Below the pieces are notes generated by a model. The model was not told the origin of the DNA, did not search any database, and saw nothing but the letters and a program-made list of their open reading frames with translations. Source: Ruminococcus sp. AM22-13 (GTDB lineage: Bacteria > Bacillota > Clostridia > Lachnospirales > Lachnospiraceae). Taken from it: DNA of 64,000 nt. How positions within the stretch are numbered: the stretch's first letter is position 1; each line of letters opens with the position of its first letter. A program made the position numbers and the translations under genes. The stretch spans positions 62,001 to 126,000 of the forward strand of contig NZ_QRIL01000004.1 of the NCBI RefSeq assembly GCF_003471165.1, written 5' to 3'. Below, one piece after another: positions 16,509 through 25,971 of the stretch.

Positions 16509-17214
16509 GGATTTCACCTGCTTTCTGGTTTTTTCTTACCACATTCATAAACAAATCTTCAAGATTATCTCCCTGCTTTAATGCTCCTTCGTATCCTAAG
16601 ATTCCACCTGAAATAATCCCGACTTTATCTGCAAGTAACTGTACCTCTGAGAGAATATGACTGGAGAGAATTACAGTGATTCCCTGTTCCGGAAAAGCCC
16701 GGATCAGCTCTCGTAATTCCTCGATGCCTATTGGATCTAATCCATTCGTAGGTTCATCCAATATCAAAAGTTCCGGTTCTCCAAGCAATGCCATTGCAAT
16801 GCCTAGTCTTTGCTTCATCCCCAAAGAAAACTGTCCTGATTTCTTCTTTCCGGTGTTTGTAAGTGATACAATCTGCAAGACCTCATCAATTCTGTTTTCA
16901 TCTGTACCAAGCAATAATTGTCTTACCTTCAAATTCTCTCTGGCGGAAAGATTTTCATAAATAGGCGGATTTTCAATTAACGCTCCTATTTTTGATAAAT
17001 CTTTCCTATCCAAAAGTTTTCCATCAAAGTAAATCTTTCCTGCAGTTGGTTTCATCATACCAGTCAACATTTTCAATGTGGTAGATTTTCCCGCACCATT
17101 CGGTCCAAGCAGTCCATAAATCTCTCCCTTTTCGATATTAAGTGAAACATTATTTACTGCTTTCTGCTTTTTAAAATATTTACATAGATTTTGTGTCTGC
17201 AACATCATTTCCAT
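16501..17214 (-). CDS. Lantibiotic immunity ABC ATPase, MutF/LanF type
   Basis: This 237-residue ATPase has Walker A GPNGAGKST, signature FSLGMKQRLG, Walker B LLILDEPTNGLD and the H loop (SSHILSE). The usual Q-loop Gln is replaced by Glu in IGALIENPP, the E-loop that marks LanF immunity ATPases. GGAAGG precedes the ATG. It is the first gene of the lanFEG-RK operon. No lantibiotic precursor or LanB/C/M enzyme is present in the window, so the operon is probably a resistance module against other bacteria's peptides. Confidence 0.92.
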   Translation of the reverse strand: MEMMLQTQNLCKYFKKQKAVNNVSLNIEKGEIYGLLGPNGAGKSTTLKMLTGMMKPTAGKIYFDGKLLDRKDLSKIGALIENPPIYENLSARENLKVRQLLLGTDENRIDEVLQIVSLTNTGKKKSGQFSLGMKQRLGIAMALLGEPELLILDEPTNGLDPIGIEELRELIRAFPEQGITVILSSHILSEVQLLADKVGIISGGILGYEGALKQGDNLEDLFMNVVRKNQKAGEIHG

Positions 17215-17292
17215 CTTTACTATCCTTCCTTCTATATTTCATTTCTTACTGAAATATAACCTAACAGAAAAAAATAAAGATTTGATGAAGAT

Positions 17293-17931
17293 TTATTCCC
17301 GTATGGAATAAACCATCAATTGAATATCATTATCAGGACTCGGCTTTCCACCTTTTTTCAGCCTTTTTCCATTACTTTCATCTAAATTTACCTCCTGCTT
17401 TTCATCATTCAATATACATCCGGCGATACTCACCAGCATACATAACTGTGGTTTTCCATTCACCCGGATAAACATTCCAAGTATTGTTCCAAACACCATA
17501 AGAGGATAGATAAACAGCATAATCCTGTAATAGTCTGTAAAATAACCTGATAATTCACCATCTGCTCTTAAAAATCCAAGTATCGGTGAAAACAGCACAA
17601 ATACTGCTAACGATAGGATAACACCGATTACGACTGCTGTAACCATAGTCTGTGAAAATACCTCAGATGCTTTTCTTCTTTTTTTTGCTCCTAAGAGCCG
17701 TCCACTGATGACAGAGCCACCCACATCTACACAAAGTCCTGCTCCCAGATAAACATATAGGATTGGCAATCCAAGATTGATTGCTGCCAGTGCATTGTCT
17801 CCCACATAATTTCCCGTAAAATAGCCATCTGTAATCGTTATTACCGTCTGTAACAGCATTGCAATAATGCTTGGGATTGAAAACTGAAGTATTGTTTTCA
17901 ACTTATTTTCTTTTAATTGTCTGATATCCAT
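17293..17931 (-). pseudogene. MATE-family transporter truncated and fused to a foreign C-terminal tail
   Basis: The first 173 residues are a good MATE N-terminus (ILQFSIPSIIAMLLQTVITI, DGYFTGNYVGDNALAAINL, VSIAGCILN) with about five of the usual twelve helices. After ILN the sequence becomes hydrophilic (LDESNGKRLKKGGKPSPDND, then YSIRE). That tail starts in a stretch which, one frame over, contains GCAGGAGG and an ATG, so it looks like the leader of another small gene. A deletion has joined the two, and the transporter cannot be functional. The tail's origin is unknown. Confidence 0.75.
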
Positions 17932-18039
17932 AATTGCATCTCTCCTTTACAATGACCTATTATAGAGACTCAATTACGCATATGCTTCTGAATTCGTGCT
18001 AAAATATAAACCTATTCTATACCTCGAAATAACACCCAA

Positions 18040-19773
18040 TCACAATTTCCACCCCACAGCATGCTCTCTGTTACTAATAAAATGGCGATAGATGCCTTCC
18101 TGTGCCATCAATTCCTCGTGTGTTCCACGCTGAACAATCTGACCCTTGTCCACCACAAGTATCTGGTCAGCATGACGAACCGTTTTCAGCCGGTGTGCAA
18201 TCATAATTACTGTTTTTTCATGCGTTATCTCCTGCATGGCTTCCATCAGCTCCTGCTCATTTTCTGGATCTACATTGGCTGTGGCTTCATCCAGAATAAT
18301 AATAGGAGAATCTTTCAGCATCGCCCGGGCAATGGAAAGTCGCTGGCGTTCTCCACCAGAGAGCGAACCCCCTGCCTCTCCAATAACAGTTTCGTACCCC
18401 TGTGGCAGCTTCATGATAAAATCATGGCAGCGTGCCTTTTTAGCTGCCTCTACAACCTTTTCCATGGATGCATCAGGCTCTCCAAATCGGATATTATTGG
18501 CTATCGTATCATGAAACAGATATACATTCTGGAACACAAAGCTGAAATTTTTCATCAGGCTGTCCATACTGTACTCCCGCACATCATGACCGCCCAATGT
18601 GACCTGCCCGGCATCCACATCCCAGAAACGTGAAAGAAGATGGCAGAGTGTAGTTTTACCTCCACCCGATGGACCGACAACCGCTGTAACCGTTTTTTGT
18701 GGTATTTCCAGTGTTATATCACCTATAATCTGCTTCTTATCATAGGAAAAACTAATATTCTTTGCCTGAATATCATAATTTGTGGGTGCAATCTCCTCAC
18801 CTGTAATATCCATGGCTGGCAATTTTAAAATGCTTTCAGCCTGATCAACACATGTATTCACCACTCGCAACAGACTTGACTGGGTTCCTGCCTGTTCCAC
18901 CCCCTCGGTAAGCAGAAAGGAACAGCTGCACATCATCACACAGTCAAAAAGCTCCATGCGCCCTGAGGTATAAAGTCCGATAGACAGGACCACTACACTT
19001 ACATCAATGAATTTTGCCACCGCATTCTGAGCCAGCATAAGTGGCTGAAGCTTTAATTCCATATCTATGTTGGCGGCAGAATTTTCATCAATGGCTGTTT
19101 CGAGCTGACGGTTATACTTTCCTGTGAGGGAATAGGATTTTACTTCAGCGATACCCTTAATAAATTCCAGAACACGCTCTACGACCGCAGTATCGCTTTC
19201 GGTCTTACTTCGCGTCGTCTGTTCGGATTTCGCCTGCATAGCCTTGTTCACAACAAAATAAAGAGCCAGACCTGCTATGATAAGTATTCCTACCCTTATG
19301 TCAAAGAAAAACAAAGCCAATGTCATCACCATCGTGGAAAAGATTCCTTCTGTAACGAACATCACCACACGGGTAGATACTCCTGAGAGATTATCCATGG
19401 TGTTTGTAGTGACAGATGTAATCGCACCAAGGCTGTTTTTATTAAAATATCCCATAGGAAGATAGCGCAGATGTTCAGCAATCTGTACTCTCTTGTTTGC
19501 AGTAGTAGAATATCCTCCATCCGTCTGCAGGGCTGTTGCCTTATATTTAAGTAGCGAGGAACCAACCACAGATACCAGCATAATTACAAATGACAGCAGG
19601 ATTGCCTTTGTCGTAACTGCACCATTTAAAATTGCCTGCAGCATAACTCCGATTGCAGGAATTTTCATCGCAGAAAAAATAGCTGCCGCAACGCCAAGTC
19701 CGATAGATATATAAAACTCTTTCCGCTCCCGTTCGTCACAAAACCGGAAAAATTTTCTTAATATATCAAGCAT
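18040..19773 (-). CDS. ABC transporter, fused membrane and ATPase domains (heterodimer subunit B)
   Basis: The ATG at 19773 follows AGGGAGG; the upstream frame extension is discarded, leaving 577 residues. Six helices occupy the first ~300 residues and the ATPase has VVGPSGGGKTTLC, signature LSGGERQRLSIARAML and Walker B IIILDEATANVDPENE. It overlaps its partner (19766-21535) by eight bases. The DEATANVDPENE/DEATAYTDPENE pair is reminiscent of the YbtPQ/IrtAB group, whose exporter-like fold imports metal-siderophores. Import is therefore possible but unproven. Confidence 0.88.
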   Translation of the reverse strand: MLDILRKFFRFCDERERKEFYISIGLGVAAAIFSAMKIPAIGVMLQAILNGAVTTKAILLSFVIMLVSVVGSSLLKYKATALQTDGGYSTTANKRVQIAEHLRYLPMGYFNKNSLGAITSVTTNTMDNLSGVSTRVVMFVTEGIFSTMVMTLALFFFDIRVGILIIAGLALYFVVNKAMQAKSEQTTRSKTESDTAVVERVLEFIKGIAEVKSYSLTGKYNRQLETAIDENSAANIDMELKLQPLMLAQNAVAKFIDVSVVVLSIGLYTSGRMELFDCVMMCSCSFLLTEGVEQAGTQSSLLRVVNTCVDQAESILKLPAMDITGEEIAPTNYDIQAKNISFSYDKKQIIGDITLEIPQKTVTAVVGPSGGGKTTLCHLLSRFWDVDAGQVTLGGHDVREYSMDSLMKNFSFVFQNVYLFHDTIANNIRFGEPDASMEKVVEAAKKARCHDFIMKLPQGYETVIGEAGGSLSGGERQRLSIARAMLKDSPIIILDEATANVDPENEQELMEAMQEITHEKTVIMIAHRLKTVRHADQILVVDKGQIVQRGTHEELMAQEGIYRHFISNREHAVGWKL

Positions 19774-21535
19774 TTTCACTACCTCCCTTTGCAGTATCCC
19801 TGGATGCGATATGGGCATTCCAAAGCTTTTGATACAGAAGGCAGCTTTTCAATAGTTCGTCCTGTGTCCCCACTGCCTCAATACATCCGTTATTGACTAC
19901 AATAATCTGATCTGCATCTACAATAGTAGATAGCCTGTGAGCAATGACAATCAGCGTTTTTCCATGTACCAGCCTTGCCACACTCTCCTGAATCACCGCC
20001 TCATTTTCTGGGTCTGTATATGCGGTAGCCTCGTCCAGAATAACGATAGGAGCATCTTTGAGCATCGCGCGGGCAATGGAAATGCGCTGTCTTTCGCCAC
20101 CGGAAAGATGTCCGCCACCGCCTCCGACCTGTGTTTCAAAGCCTTCCTCAAGTCCCATAATAAAATCATAACAACCACAGTCCTTTGCAGCCTGTTCCAC
20201 CTCTGTATCCGTCGCATCCTGTTTTCCCATGCGGATATTCTCCCGCACAGTAGTATCAAACAAAAAGTTATCCTGAGATACATATGCAATGAGGCTGTTA
20301 TAATGTTCGGATGAAATGTTTCGGATATCTGTTCCCCCAACAGTTATAGAACCATTACCTACATCCCAGAATGATGCAATCAACTTAGCAATTGTAGATT
20401 TACCACTGCCCGACGGACCAACCAGTGCATTCACCGTCCCTTCCTGGAATGTCAAATTCACTCCATGCAATATCTCCTCATCACTGTATCCAAAATGAAC
20501 ATCCTTTAATTCTATGTTACGACTCTCAGGCGCTTTCATGTCTGTTTCCGGGCGGCTAAGTTCAGATGCAGTTAAAATATCCACCACCTGCCCAATGATT
20601 GTACCTACCTTTGCCAAATCATCTGTAAATTTCATGCAGCCGATAATCGGAATTACAAGCCCCATTGACAGAATAACGATTAGAACAAATTTTTCCGGTG
20701 CCAATGTTCCTGCCTTCAACAACATTCCTCCAATCGGAAGCACAGATAAAAGTGTCGCAGGCATAATATTCATGGCAAATGTAAAATAAAAGTTGCTCTT
20801 ATTCATCCAGTCTATGTAGCTTTGGGCACATTCTTTAGCAGCCTTCGTAAATTTTTCATAACTGCTTTTTGCTTTTCCAAATGCCTTGATAACTTCAATT
20901 CCACCGATATACTCCACTGCTGTATCATTCAGCGTATTGATTGCTGCTACCGTTCGTGCATAATTTTTCTCATATCCTGCCATCATCAGCATAAAGAAAA
21001 TCATTCCCAGCGGCAGTGTGATAAGTGATGCCAGAGCCATACGCCAGTCAAGAACAAACAGATAGCAAAGTGTTGCCAGTACTACCATGGCATTACTGCT
21101 CATCTCCGGAAGCACATGCGCCAGTGTTGGTTCAATACTGTCTACCCGTTCCACAAGAATGTTCTTTAATTCCCCTGAGCCTTTTGCCTGTACAGCGCCA
21201 AGCGGCATACGAGAGAGTTTGGAAAGCCCCTGCTTACGAATGTTTGTCAATACTGTAAAAGTTGCCTTGTGAGACAGCATCGTAGATAGAGAATGAAACA
21301 GCACTCTGAACACCCAAAATACCGCCATCACTGCACAATCCATCATATACCCGGTAAATTCACGATTGCCATCCATCAGCTTTTCAAGAATCCTTGCCAT
21401 CACCAAGAAAGGAAACATCTGAAATACTGCCCCAGCCATAGCCAGACACACACTTCCAATGTATCCGGATTTTTTCTGTCCTGCAAAAGTAAATATCCAG
21501 CCAAATGTACTTTTAGTTTCTTTCAAGTTTATCAC
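19766..21535 (-). CDS. ABC transporter, fused membrane and ATPase domains (heterodimer subunit A)
   Basis: The 589-residue protein starts at a GTG that overlaps the stop of the ECF ATPase gene by four bases (GTGA); a TTG nine bases later is an alternative. It has six helices, Walker A LVGPSGSGKSTIAK, signature LSGGERQRISIARAML and Walker B IVILDEATAYTDPENE. Tight coupling to the ECF genes on one side and the partner on the other argues that all five act on related cargo. The cargo is unknown; a cofactor, metallophore or haem-like compound is the inference. Confidence 0.88.
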   Translation of the reverse strand: MINLKETKSTFGWIFTFAGQKKSGYIGSVCLAMAGAVFQMFPFLVMARILEKLMDGNREFTGYMMDCAVMAVFWVFRVLFHSLSTMLSHKATFTVLTNIRKQGLSKLSRMPLGAVQAKGSGELKNILVERVDSIEPTLAHVLPEMSSNAMVVLATLCYLFVLDWRMALASLITLPLGMIFFMLMMAGYEKNYARTVAAINTLNDTAVEYIGGIEVIKAFGKAKSSYEKFTKAAKECAQSYIDWMNKSNFYFTFAMNIMPATLLSVLPIGGMLLKAGTLAPEKFVLIVILSMGLVIPIIGCMKFTDDLAKVGTIIGQVVDILTASELSRPETDMKAPESRNIELKDVHFGYSDEEILHGVNLTFQEGTVNALVGPSGSGKSTIAKLIASFWDVGNGSITVGGTDIRNISSEHYNSLIAYVSQDNFLFDTTVRENIRMGKQDATDTEVEQAAKDCGCYDFIMGLEEGFETQVGGGGGHLSGGERQRISIARAMLKDAPIVILDEATAYTDPENEAVIQESVARLVHGKTLIVIAHRLSTIVDADQIIVVNNGCIEAVGTQDELLKSCLLYQKLWNAHIASRDTAKGGSENA

Positions 21536-22989
21536 CTCACATCAAAAATCTCCTGAATCCTCTGAACGGATTCCTCTGAGATACTAAAATCATCCATTAC
21601 TCTGCCACGATCCAGATGTAATACCCTTGTACAGGTTCGGCAGAAGAATTCGTAATCATGTGTCACTATAAAAATAATCTTTCCCATCTTAGATAGCTGC
21701 CTGATTAGTTCGGCAAGCCTTACCATACTGTCATAGTCCAGTCCGCTGGTGGGTTCGTCAAACACCAGCAGGTCTTTTCCACAAACCATAGAACATGCTG
21801 CTGCCAGCCGTTGCTTTTGCCCACCTGAGAGCGTATTCGGGTGACGTTCCCGAAATGGTACAAGCCCTAACTTGTAAAGCGTCTGATCTGCAGTCTCCAT
21901 ATCAGGATTCCGAATACCGAATGTACACTCTGCCTCCACGCTTTCAGCAAAAAGCTGGTAATTGACATCCTGCATAACCATATAGGAGCACCTCATACGC
22001 TCTTTAGATTTTTGGGGCTTTCCATCCCATAAATATACGCCACACGCCTCTTTGTGCAATCCGCATAGTGCACGTGAAAATGTTGTTTTCCCAGCTCCAT
22101 TATGACCAACAACTGCAATAACATCCCCAGATGCCGCCCGATAAGATATATTCTGCAAAACAGGCTGCTTGCGGTATGACAGCATAACCTCCTTAAGTTC
22201 CAAACGACATAAAGCAGACTTTGTACTCCGTTCGTTCGGAAGTTCCTTCGCCAGCTTAATCGCCCGAAGCCCCATTTTTTGTCGCTTTGTGACATCTACT
22301 TTAAAAAACTGCTCCGGTGTCCAATCTCCTGCAATTTTTCCGTTTTCCAGATAGATAATCCGGTCTACCACATCCATCAGATAATAAAGACGGTGTTCTG
22401 CTATAATTATTGTTTTGCTCTGAGCTTTGATAAGTTTCAAATGCTCTCGCAGTTCTTTGATTGTCGCCATATCCAGATTACTTGAGGGTTCATCCAGCAG
22501 ATACACCTCTGGATTCATGGCATATACCGATGCAAATGCAATTTTCTGCTTCTCACCACCTGACAAAGCAAAGATATTCCGTCCCAGCAATGACTCTATA
22601 TGTAAGGATTTGGCTGTTTCCATCACGCTGGATTTTAGTTCTTCCTGTGGGACGGCTTCATTCTCCAGTCCAAATACAATCTCGCTGTCGGTATCAACAT
22701 TGAAAAATTGTGTGCGCGGATTTTGAAACACACTTCCAACCTTTTCTGCAATTTGATACATAGGAACATTGAATAAATTCTCACCATTGAATAACACTTT
22801 TCCTGTCAGTTCTCCATCAAAAAACTGTGGAATCAGCCCATTAACGAGACGGGTCAGCGTAGTTTTTCCGCAACCGCTTTGTCCGCAAAACAGCACACAC
22901 TGTCCATCTGGAATCGTCAGATTGATGTTTTTCAGTCCCCCTTCTGTGCCTTCGGGATAGGAAAACGATATATCCTGAAATTCAATCAT
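21532..22989 (-). CDS. ECF transporter double ATPase (two ABC domains in one chain)
   Basis: The 485-residue protein starts at 22989 with a four-base ATGA overlap with the ecfT stop. The first domain has LFCGQSGCGKTTLTRL, LSGGEKQKIAFASVY and VYLLDEPSSNLD. The second has VVGHNGAGKTTFSRAL, LSGGQKQRLAAACSM and LVFDEPTSGLDYDS. Both sites look catalytically competent. Fused EcfA-like ATPases of this type (YkoD/MtsB class) energise group I or II ECF vitamin and metal importers together with the adjacent EcfT and S component. Confidence 0.92.
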   Translation of the reverse strand: MIEFQDISFSYPEGTEGGLKNINLTIPDGQCVLFCGQSGCGKTTLTRLVNGLIPQFFDGELTGKVLFNGENLFNVPMYQIAEKVGSVFQNPRTQFFNVDTDSEIVFGLENEAVPQEELKSSVMETAKSLHIESLLGRNIFALSGGEKQKIAFASVYAMNPEVYLLDEPSSNLDMATIKELREHLKLIKAQSKTIIIAEHRLYYLMDVVDRIIYLENGKIAGDWTPEQFFKVDVTKRQKMGLRAIKLAKELPNERSTKSALCRLELKEVMLSYRKQPVLQNISYRAASGDVIAVVGHNGAGKTTFSRALCGLHKEACGVYLWDGKPQKSKERMRCSYMVMQDVNYQLFAESVEAECTFGIRNPDMETADQTLYKLGLVPFRERHPNTLSGGQKQRLAAACSMVCGKDLLVFDEPTSGLDYDSMVRLAELIRQLSKMGKIIFIVTHDYEFFCRTCTRVLHLDRGRVMDDFSISEESVQRIQEIFDVR

Positions 22990-23690
22990 ATACCCACCAC
23001 CTTCCATACAATCTCAGATGCGAGAAATACTGCAAACAGCACCATTACCGCCCAGTCAGCTACCCTCATTCTAATCTCCACAAGGCAGGTTCGGGGCTTT
23101 GGATTCTCTATCCCTCTTGTCACTGAAGCAATGGAGAGTTCATCAGCCGTCTTTGATGCAGCCGTCAACATCGGTACATAGATACAATTTACTGTCATGG
23201 CAGGCGCTTTTAGAAAACTAATCAATGTCGGCGATACATCTCTAAGCCTCATGGCATCCTTGATATAATGCCAATCCTCCCTGATAGCCGGCAGATAACG
23301 CAGCATGACTGCGATAGGAATGGTCAGCTTCTTCGGACAATGCAGGCGTGCCATGGCAGAAAGAAATTCTCCTACCTTCGTGGTACTGATAACAAGTCCA
23401 GCCATCATTCCGCAGGCATAAACCTTGTGTACAAGACCCAGAAATGCCACAAACATTGTCTGCCAGACTCCGCTTACTGCTTTCATACACCAGGCTGTAA
23501 ACAGACAGATAAGTGCATAGGTCAAAATACCATATATTGCCTGTCTCCATTTTCCGCATAACGCTGCCAGCAATCCAATAAGACACACCAGAACGAACTG
23601 AAAAAATATATCAGGTGCCAACATGACACAAAACACACAAAGCAGAACCAGAAACAACTTGGTGCGGGGATCAAAATTCAGCCTTCTCAT
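22986..23690 (-). CDS. ecfT: ECF transporter transmembrane protein EcfT
   Basis: This 234-residue membrane protein opens LNFDPRTKLFLVLLCVFCVM, the conserved EcfT N-terminal segment. It carries cytoplasmic coupling motifs near 150-190, with R-x-x-P-like patterns (MLRYLPAIREDW, DAMRLRDVSP, ADELSIASVTRGIENP). Both ends overlap neighbours by four bases. It links the two ATPase domains to the substrate-binding S component encoded just upstream. Confidence 0.9.
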   Translation of the reverse strand: MRRLNFDPRTKLFLVLLCVFCVMLAPDIFFQFVLVCLIGLLAALCGKWRQAIYGILTYALICLFTAWCMKAVSGVWQTMFVAFLGLVHKVYACGMMAGLVISTTKVGEFLSAMARLHCPKKLTIPIAVMLRYLPAIREDWHYIKDAMRLRDVSPTLISFLKAPAMTVNCIYVPMLTAASKTADELSIASVTRGIENPKPRTCLVEIRMRVADWAVMVLFAVFLASEIVWKVVGI

Positions 23691-24289
23691 TTCGTGATAC
23701 CTGCTTTTTCAAACTGTTTTTTGAGCATCTTACAGCCTACGAAGGCGCTAAGCGCAGCAGAAATAACTGTTCCAACAAGCATGATTACCATAATCCATAT
23801 ACTTCCTGTCGCACGCATAGTGTCTATATATGACTGCTCTGTCCCATTTCCAAGCATGGTTCTTGCCCAACCATCTGGATTTGCAAAGAACACCAGATAA
23901 GAACTTGTTCCTCCAAGTGATAGCAAAATATATGAAATTGAATTAATCTTTTTACTCTGATACTGCCCTGCACCTGCCACCAGATCAGCAACAATACCCA
24001 TGACCAGATACCCAAGTGCCATAGCCCAATGCATACCTGTCACGAACCAGATGATACACATAATCACTCCCAGAATCGTTGCTGTAAAACGCTTTTTAAC
24101 CTTCGCCATCATCAGAAGATAGATAGGTCCACACAGCAATGCACTTCCCACAGGCATATAAAAGGTCAGAACCGGATTGGGTGCGAAAAAAATTCCTCCC
24201 ACAAGGGCGAATACCAGAAAGAGTGCTGAAAAAATACCAATAGTAACAAGATCCTTTACTGTAAGACCTTTTTTCTTGTTTGTTTGCAT
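23687..24289 (-). CDS. ECF transporter S component, MptD/Trep_Strep-like
   Basis: The 200-residue, very hydrophobic protein has about five or six helices and begins KKGLTVKDLVTIGIFSALFL, the typical N-terminal helix of ECF substrate-capture subunits. The length and FFAPNPVLTFYMPVGSALLC-type loops resemble the MptD/Trep_Strep group of S components with unassigned substrates. AAGGAG precedes the ATG. It is the first gene of the five-gene operon; the divergent AraC-type gene at 24462 probably regulates it. Confidence 0.85.
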   Translation of the reverse strand: MQTNKKKGLTVKDLVTIGIFSALFLVFALVGGIFFAPNPVLTFYMPVGSALLCGPIYLLMMAKVKKRFTATILGVIMCIIWFVTGMHWAMALGYLVMGIVADLVAGAGQYQSKKINSISYILLSLGGTSSYLVFFANPDGWARTMLGNGTEQSYIDTMRATGSIWIMVIMLVGTVISAALSAFVGCKMLKKQFEKAGITK

Positions 24290-24461
24290 GATAAAATCTC
24301 CTTTTCACATAAATTTGACTTTTGTATAGTTAGTTGCTATACTTCGATTAGAAATAACTAACCAACAAATAAGCTATCATGCAGCTTCAATTCTTTCAAT
24401 AATTACCATCTTTTTTAGGCTAATCGTTGCAAAGAATTGTCTGTTCATTGCAAGGAGCATC

Positions 24462-25436
24462 ATGAAAAAAGATATTTTATCAGAATATTATCGTTCGCTT
24501 CTGGAACAAAACAATTTTATCCCGATTCCATGTCCGGAGAGATTCAGTCCTGCCGGACGTTGTTGGAAAATTGAACCCTCCGTAGGCGGTGGCTTCTATT
24601 GGGTTTACGGAAAAGAAAACCTGTACGATATCAAAATCCACGATTTTTATTTTCATGAAGAGTTTTATCTGAATGCAGAGATTCCGGAGTGTATCAACAT
24701 TTTTCGCTATGATTCTATTTCCGGTGAGGAGCTGAATCCTTACCGAAGGCTCTCAGCCGATGAAATTCAGACTATTGTAGGCGGAAAACAGCTCTACCGT
24801 GCTCTTATTCATAAGCGCATACCTGTCCATTCAGTAGGAATTGAAATATTTCCGGCTTATTATGATGACTTTCTAAAAAAGCAGTACCCGGATGACTATT
24901 TTAACCTGCCTGCCGCATTTGAGAGTGTTGATCAGTCTAAAGACTTTCCAGCCATGTCGAAGCTTTTATTTGAAGTAGAGAATTACCGTGGTAATGGCAT
25001 GGCAGCATCCTTATTCTTTGATGCAAAAGTAACAGAGGCAATTTCTTTAGTTGTAGATACTTGGAAAAAACAAGAACAGAAACAGGAACGACCATTGTCA
25101 ACAGCAGATTCTGAAAGTTTGCAAAATGTGATAAGCTATATAGCAGATCACTATGCATTCGACCTTCCTCTTGAACGTCTGGCTGGTATTGCCTGTATGA
25201 GTGAAAGTAAATTCAAAAGTTGTTTTAAGCGACAGTTCGGGTGTAATGTAACTCAGTACATTCAGGGACGCCGTATGAGTCAGGCAGAACACCTGCTAAT
25301 TGATACAGATTTCACTATGGGACAGATTGCTCAGATGATTGGATATACTACATCCAGCCGATTTGCAGAATTGTTCAAGAAAAGCACAGGGATACTGCCT
25401 GTCGAGTATCGAAAAATTGCAAGAAATAATCAATAG
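24462..25436 (+). CDS. AraC-family transcriptional regulator
   Basis: The 324-residue protein has a variable N-terminal sensing domain of about 200 residues and a C-terminal AraC domain with two helix-turn-helices (LERLAGIACMSESKFKSCFK and MGQIAQMIGYTTSSRFAELF) ending STGILPVEYRK. AAGGAG lies upstream. It is divergent from the ECF/ABC operon across 172 bases, so it is the likely activator of that uptake system, perhaps responding to the imported compound as YbtA-type regulators do. That analogy is inference. Confidence 0.9.
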   Translation: MKKDILSEYYRSLLEQNNFIPIPCPERFSPAGRCWKIEPSVGGGFYWVYGKENLYDIKIHDFYFHEEFYLNAEIPECINIFRYDSISGEELNPYRRLSADEIQTIVGGKQLYRALIHKRIPVHSVGIEIFPAYYDDFLKKQYPDDYFNLPAAFESVDQSKDFPAMSKLLFEVENYRGNGMAASLFFDAKVTEAISLVVDTWKKQEQKQERPLSTADSESLQNVISYIADHYAFDLPLERLAGIACMSESKFKSCFKRQFGCNVTQYIQGRRMSQAEHLLIDTDFTMGQIAQMIGYTTSSRFAELFKKSTGILPVEYRKIARNNQ

Positions 25437-25452
25437 AGACAGATACACACTA

Positions 25453-25505
25453 AAAGAGACACAGCGTTTCATTGATATAATGAAAGAACTCTATGTCTCT
25501 TTTTC
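25453..25505 (+). terminator. Intrinsic terminator after the AraC gene
   Basis: AAGAGACA and TGTCTCTTT pair across a 30-base loop and are followed by a T run, about 20 bases after the stop codon. Confidence 0.65.
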
Positions 25506-25510
25506 TCCTA

Positions 25511-25561
25511 TCATTTTTTCTTTACAGGAATCCAGATTTCAGAATAATAGTTGTCATCCAT
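25511..25561 (-). pseudogene. Last 16 codons of a GyrI-like effector-binding protein
   Basis: On the minus strand the sequence reads MDDNYYSEIWIPVKKK then a stop, the characteristic C-terminus of GyrI-like/AraC effector-binding proteins. Nothing upstream continues the domain. A longer decayed copy of the same ending lies at 29084-29230. Confidence 0.55.
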
Positions 25562-25578
25562 TGTTCATTTTTTTGCTT

Positions 25579-25971
25579 TTACCCTTTTACCGCATACACA
25601 TACCCAATACCATTAGGCGACCTCATCTGATATCCTGAATTTGCCTCATTGTATTTCTTAAAATATCTATCTGTCATTTTCTCAGCATCCAAATGCTCTA
25701 TCAGTTCAAATCCATACTTCCGCAAAAGCATATCCATCTCCTCATAGGAATAGCGTGCTTTCATCTGTTCTCCTGCTGCTGTTGCCAGCATCTGTGTTTT
25801 CCTTCGGTCATCAATCCCTTTCACTACATCCAGATAAAATAGACCACTCCGATTGCAGTATAAATAGATTTTCTTCACACCATTCATTTTAAATCTCGCC
25901 TCTGCATTGCCCTGTGGATACAGCTTCACCATCTGTCTCCTCAGCTTCTTCCTGCTGTAGCTGCAATCCAT
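25579..25971 (-). pseudogene. Fused remnants: desulfoferrodoxin-like tail plus SAM-methyltransferase C-terminus
   Basis: In this frame, residues about 13-50 (MVKLYPQGNAEARFKMNG, KIYLYCNRSGLF) match the end of the XRE-desulfoferrodoxin-type regulators whose beginning lies in the overlapping frame at 25889-26284. From about residue 53 the sequence becomes a class I SAM-dependent methyltransferase ending (LATAAGEQMKARYSYEEMDM, LLRKYGFELIEHL, MTDRYFKKYNEAN). Neither part has its own start. Two deletions, one frameshifting, have collapsed two neighbouring genes. No product function is expected. Confidence 0.65.

Noticed and set aside
12975..17214. A lantibiotic precursor gene near the lanFEG-RK operon
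   Set aside because: I looked for a short frame with a leader and Cys/Ser/Thr-rich core in the adjacent gaps and found none.
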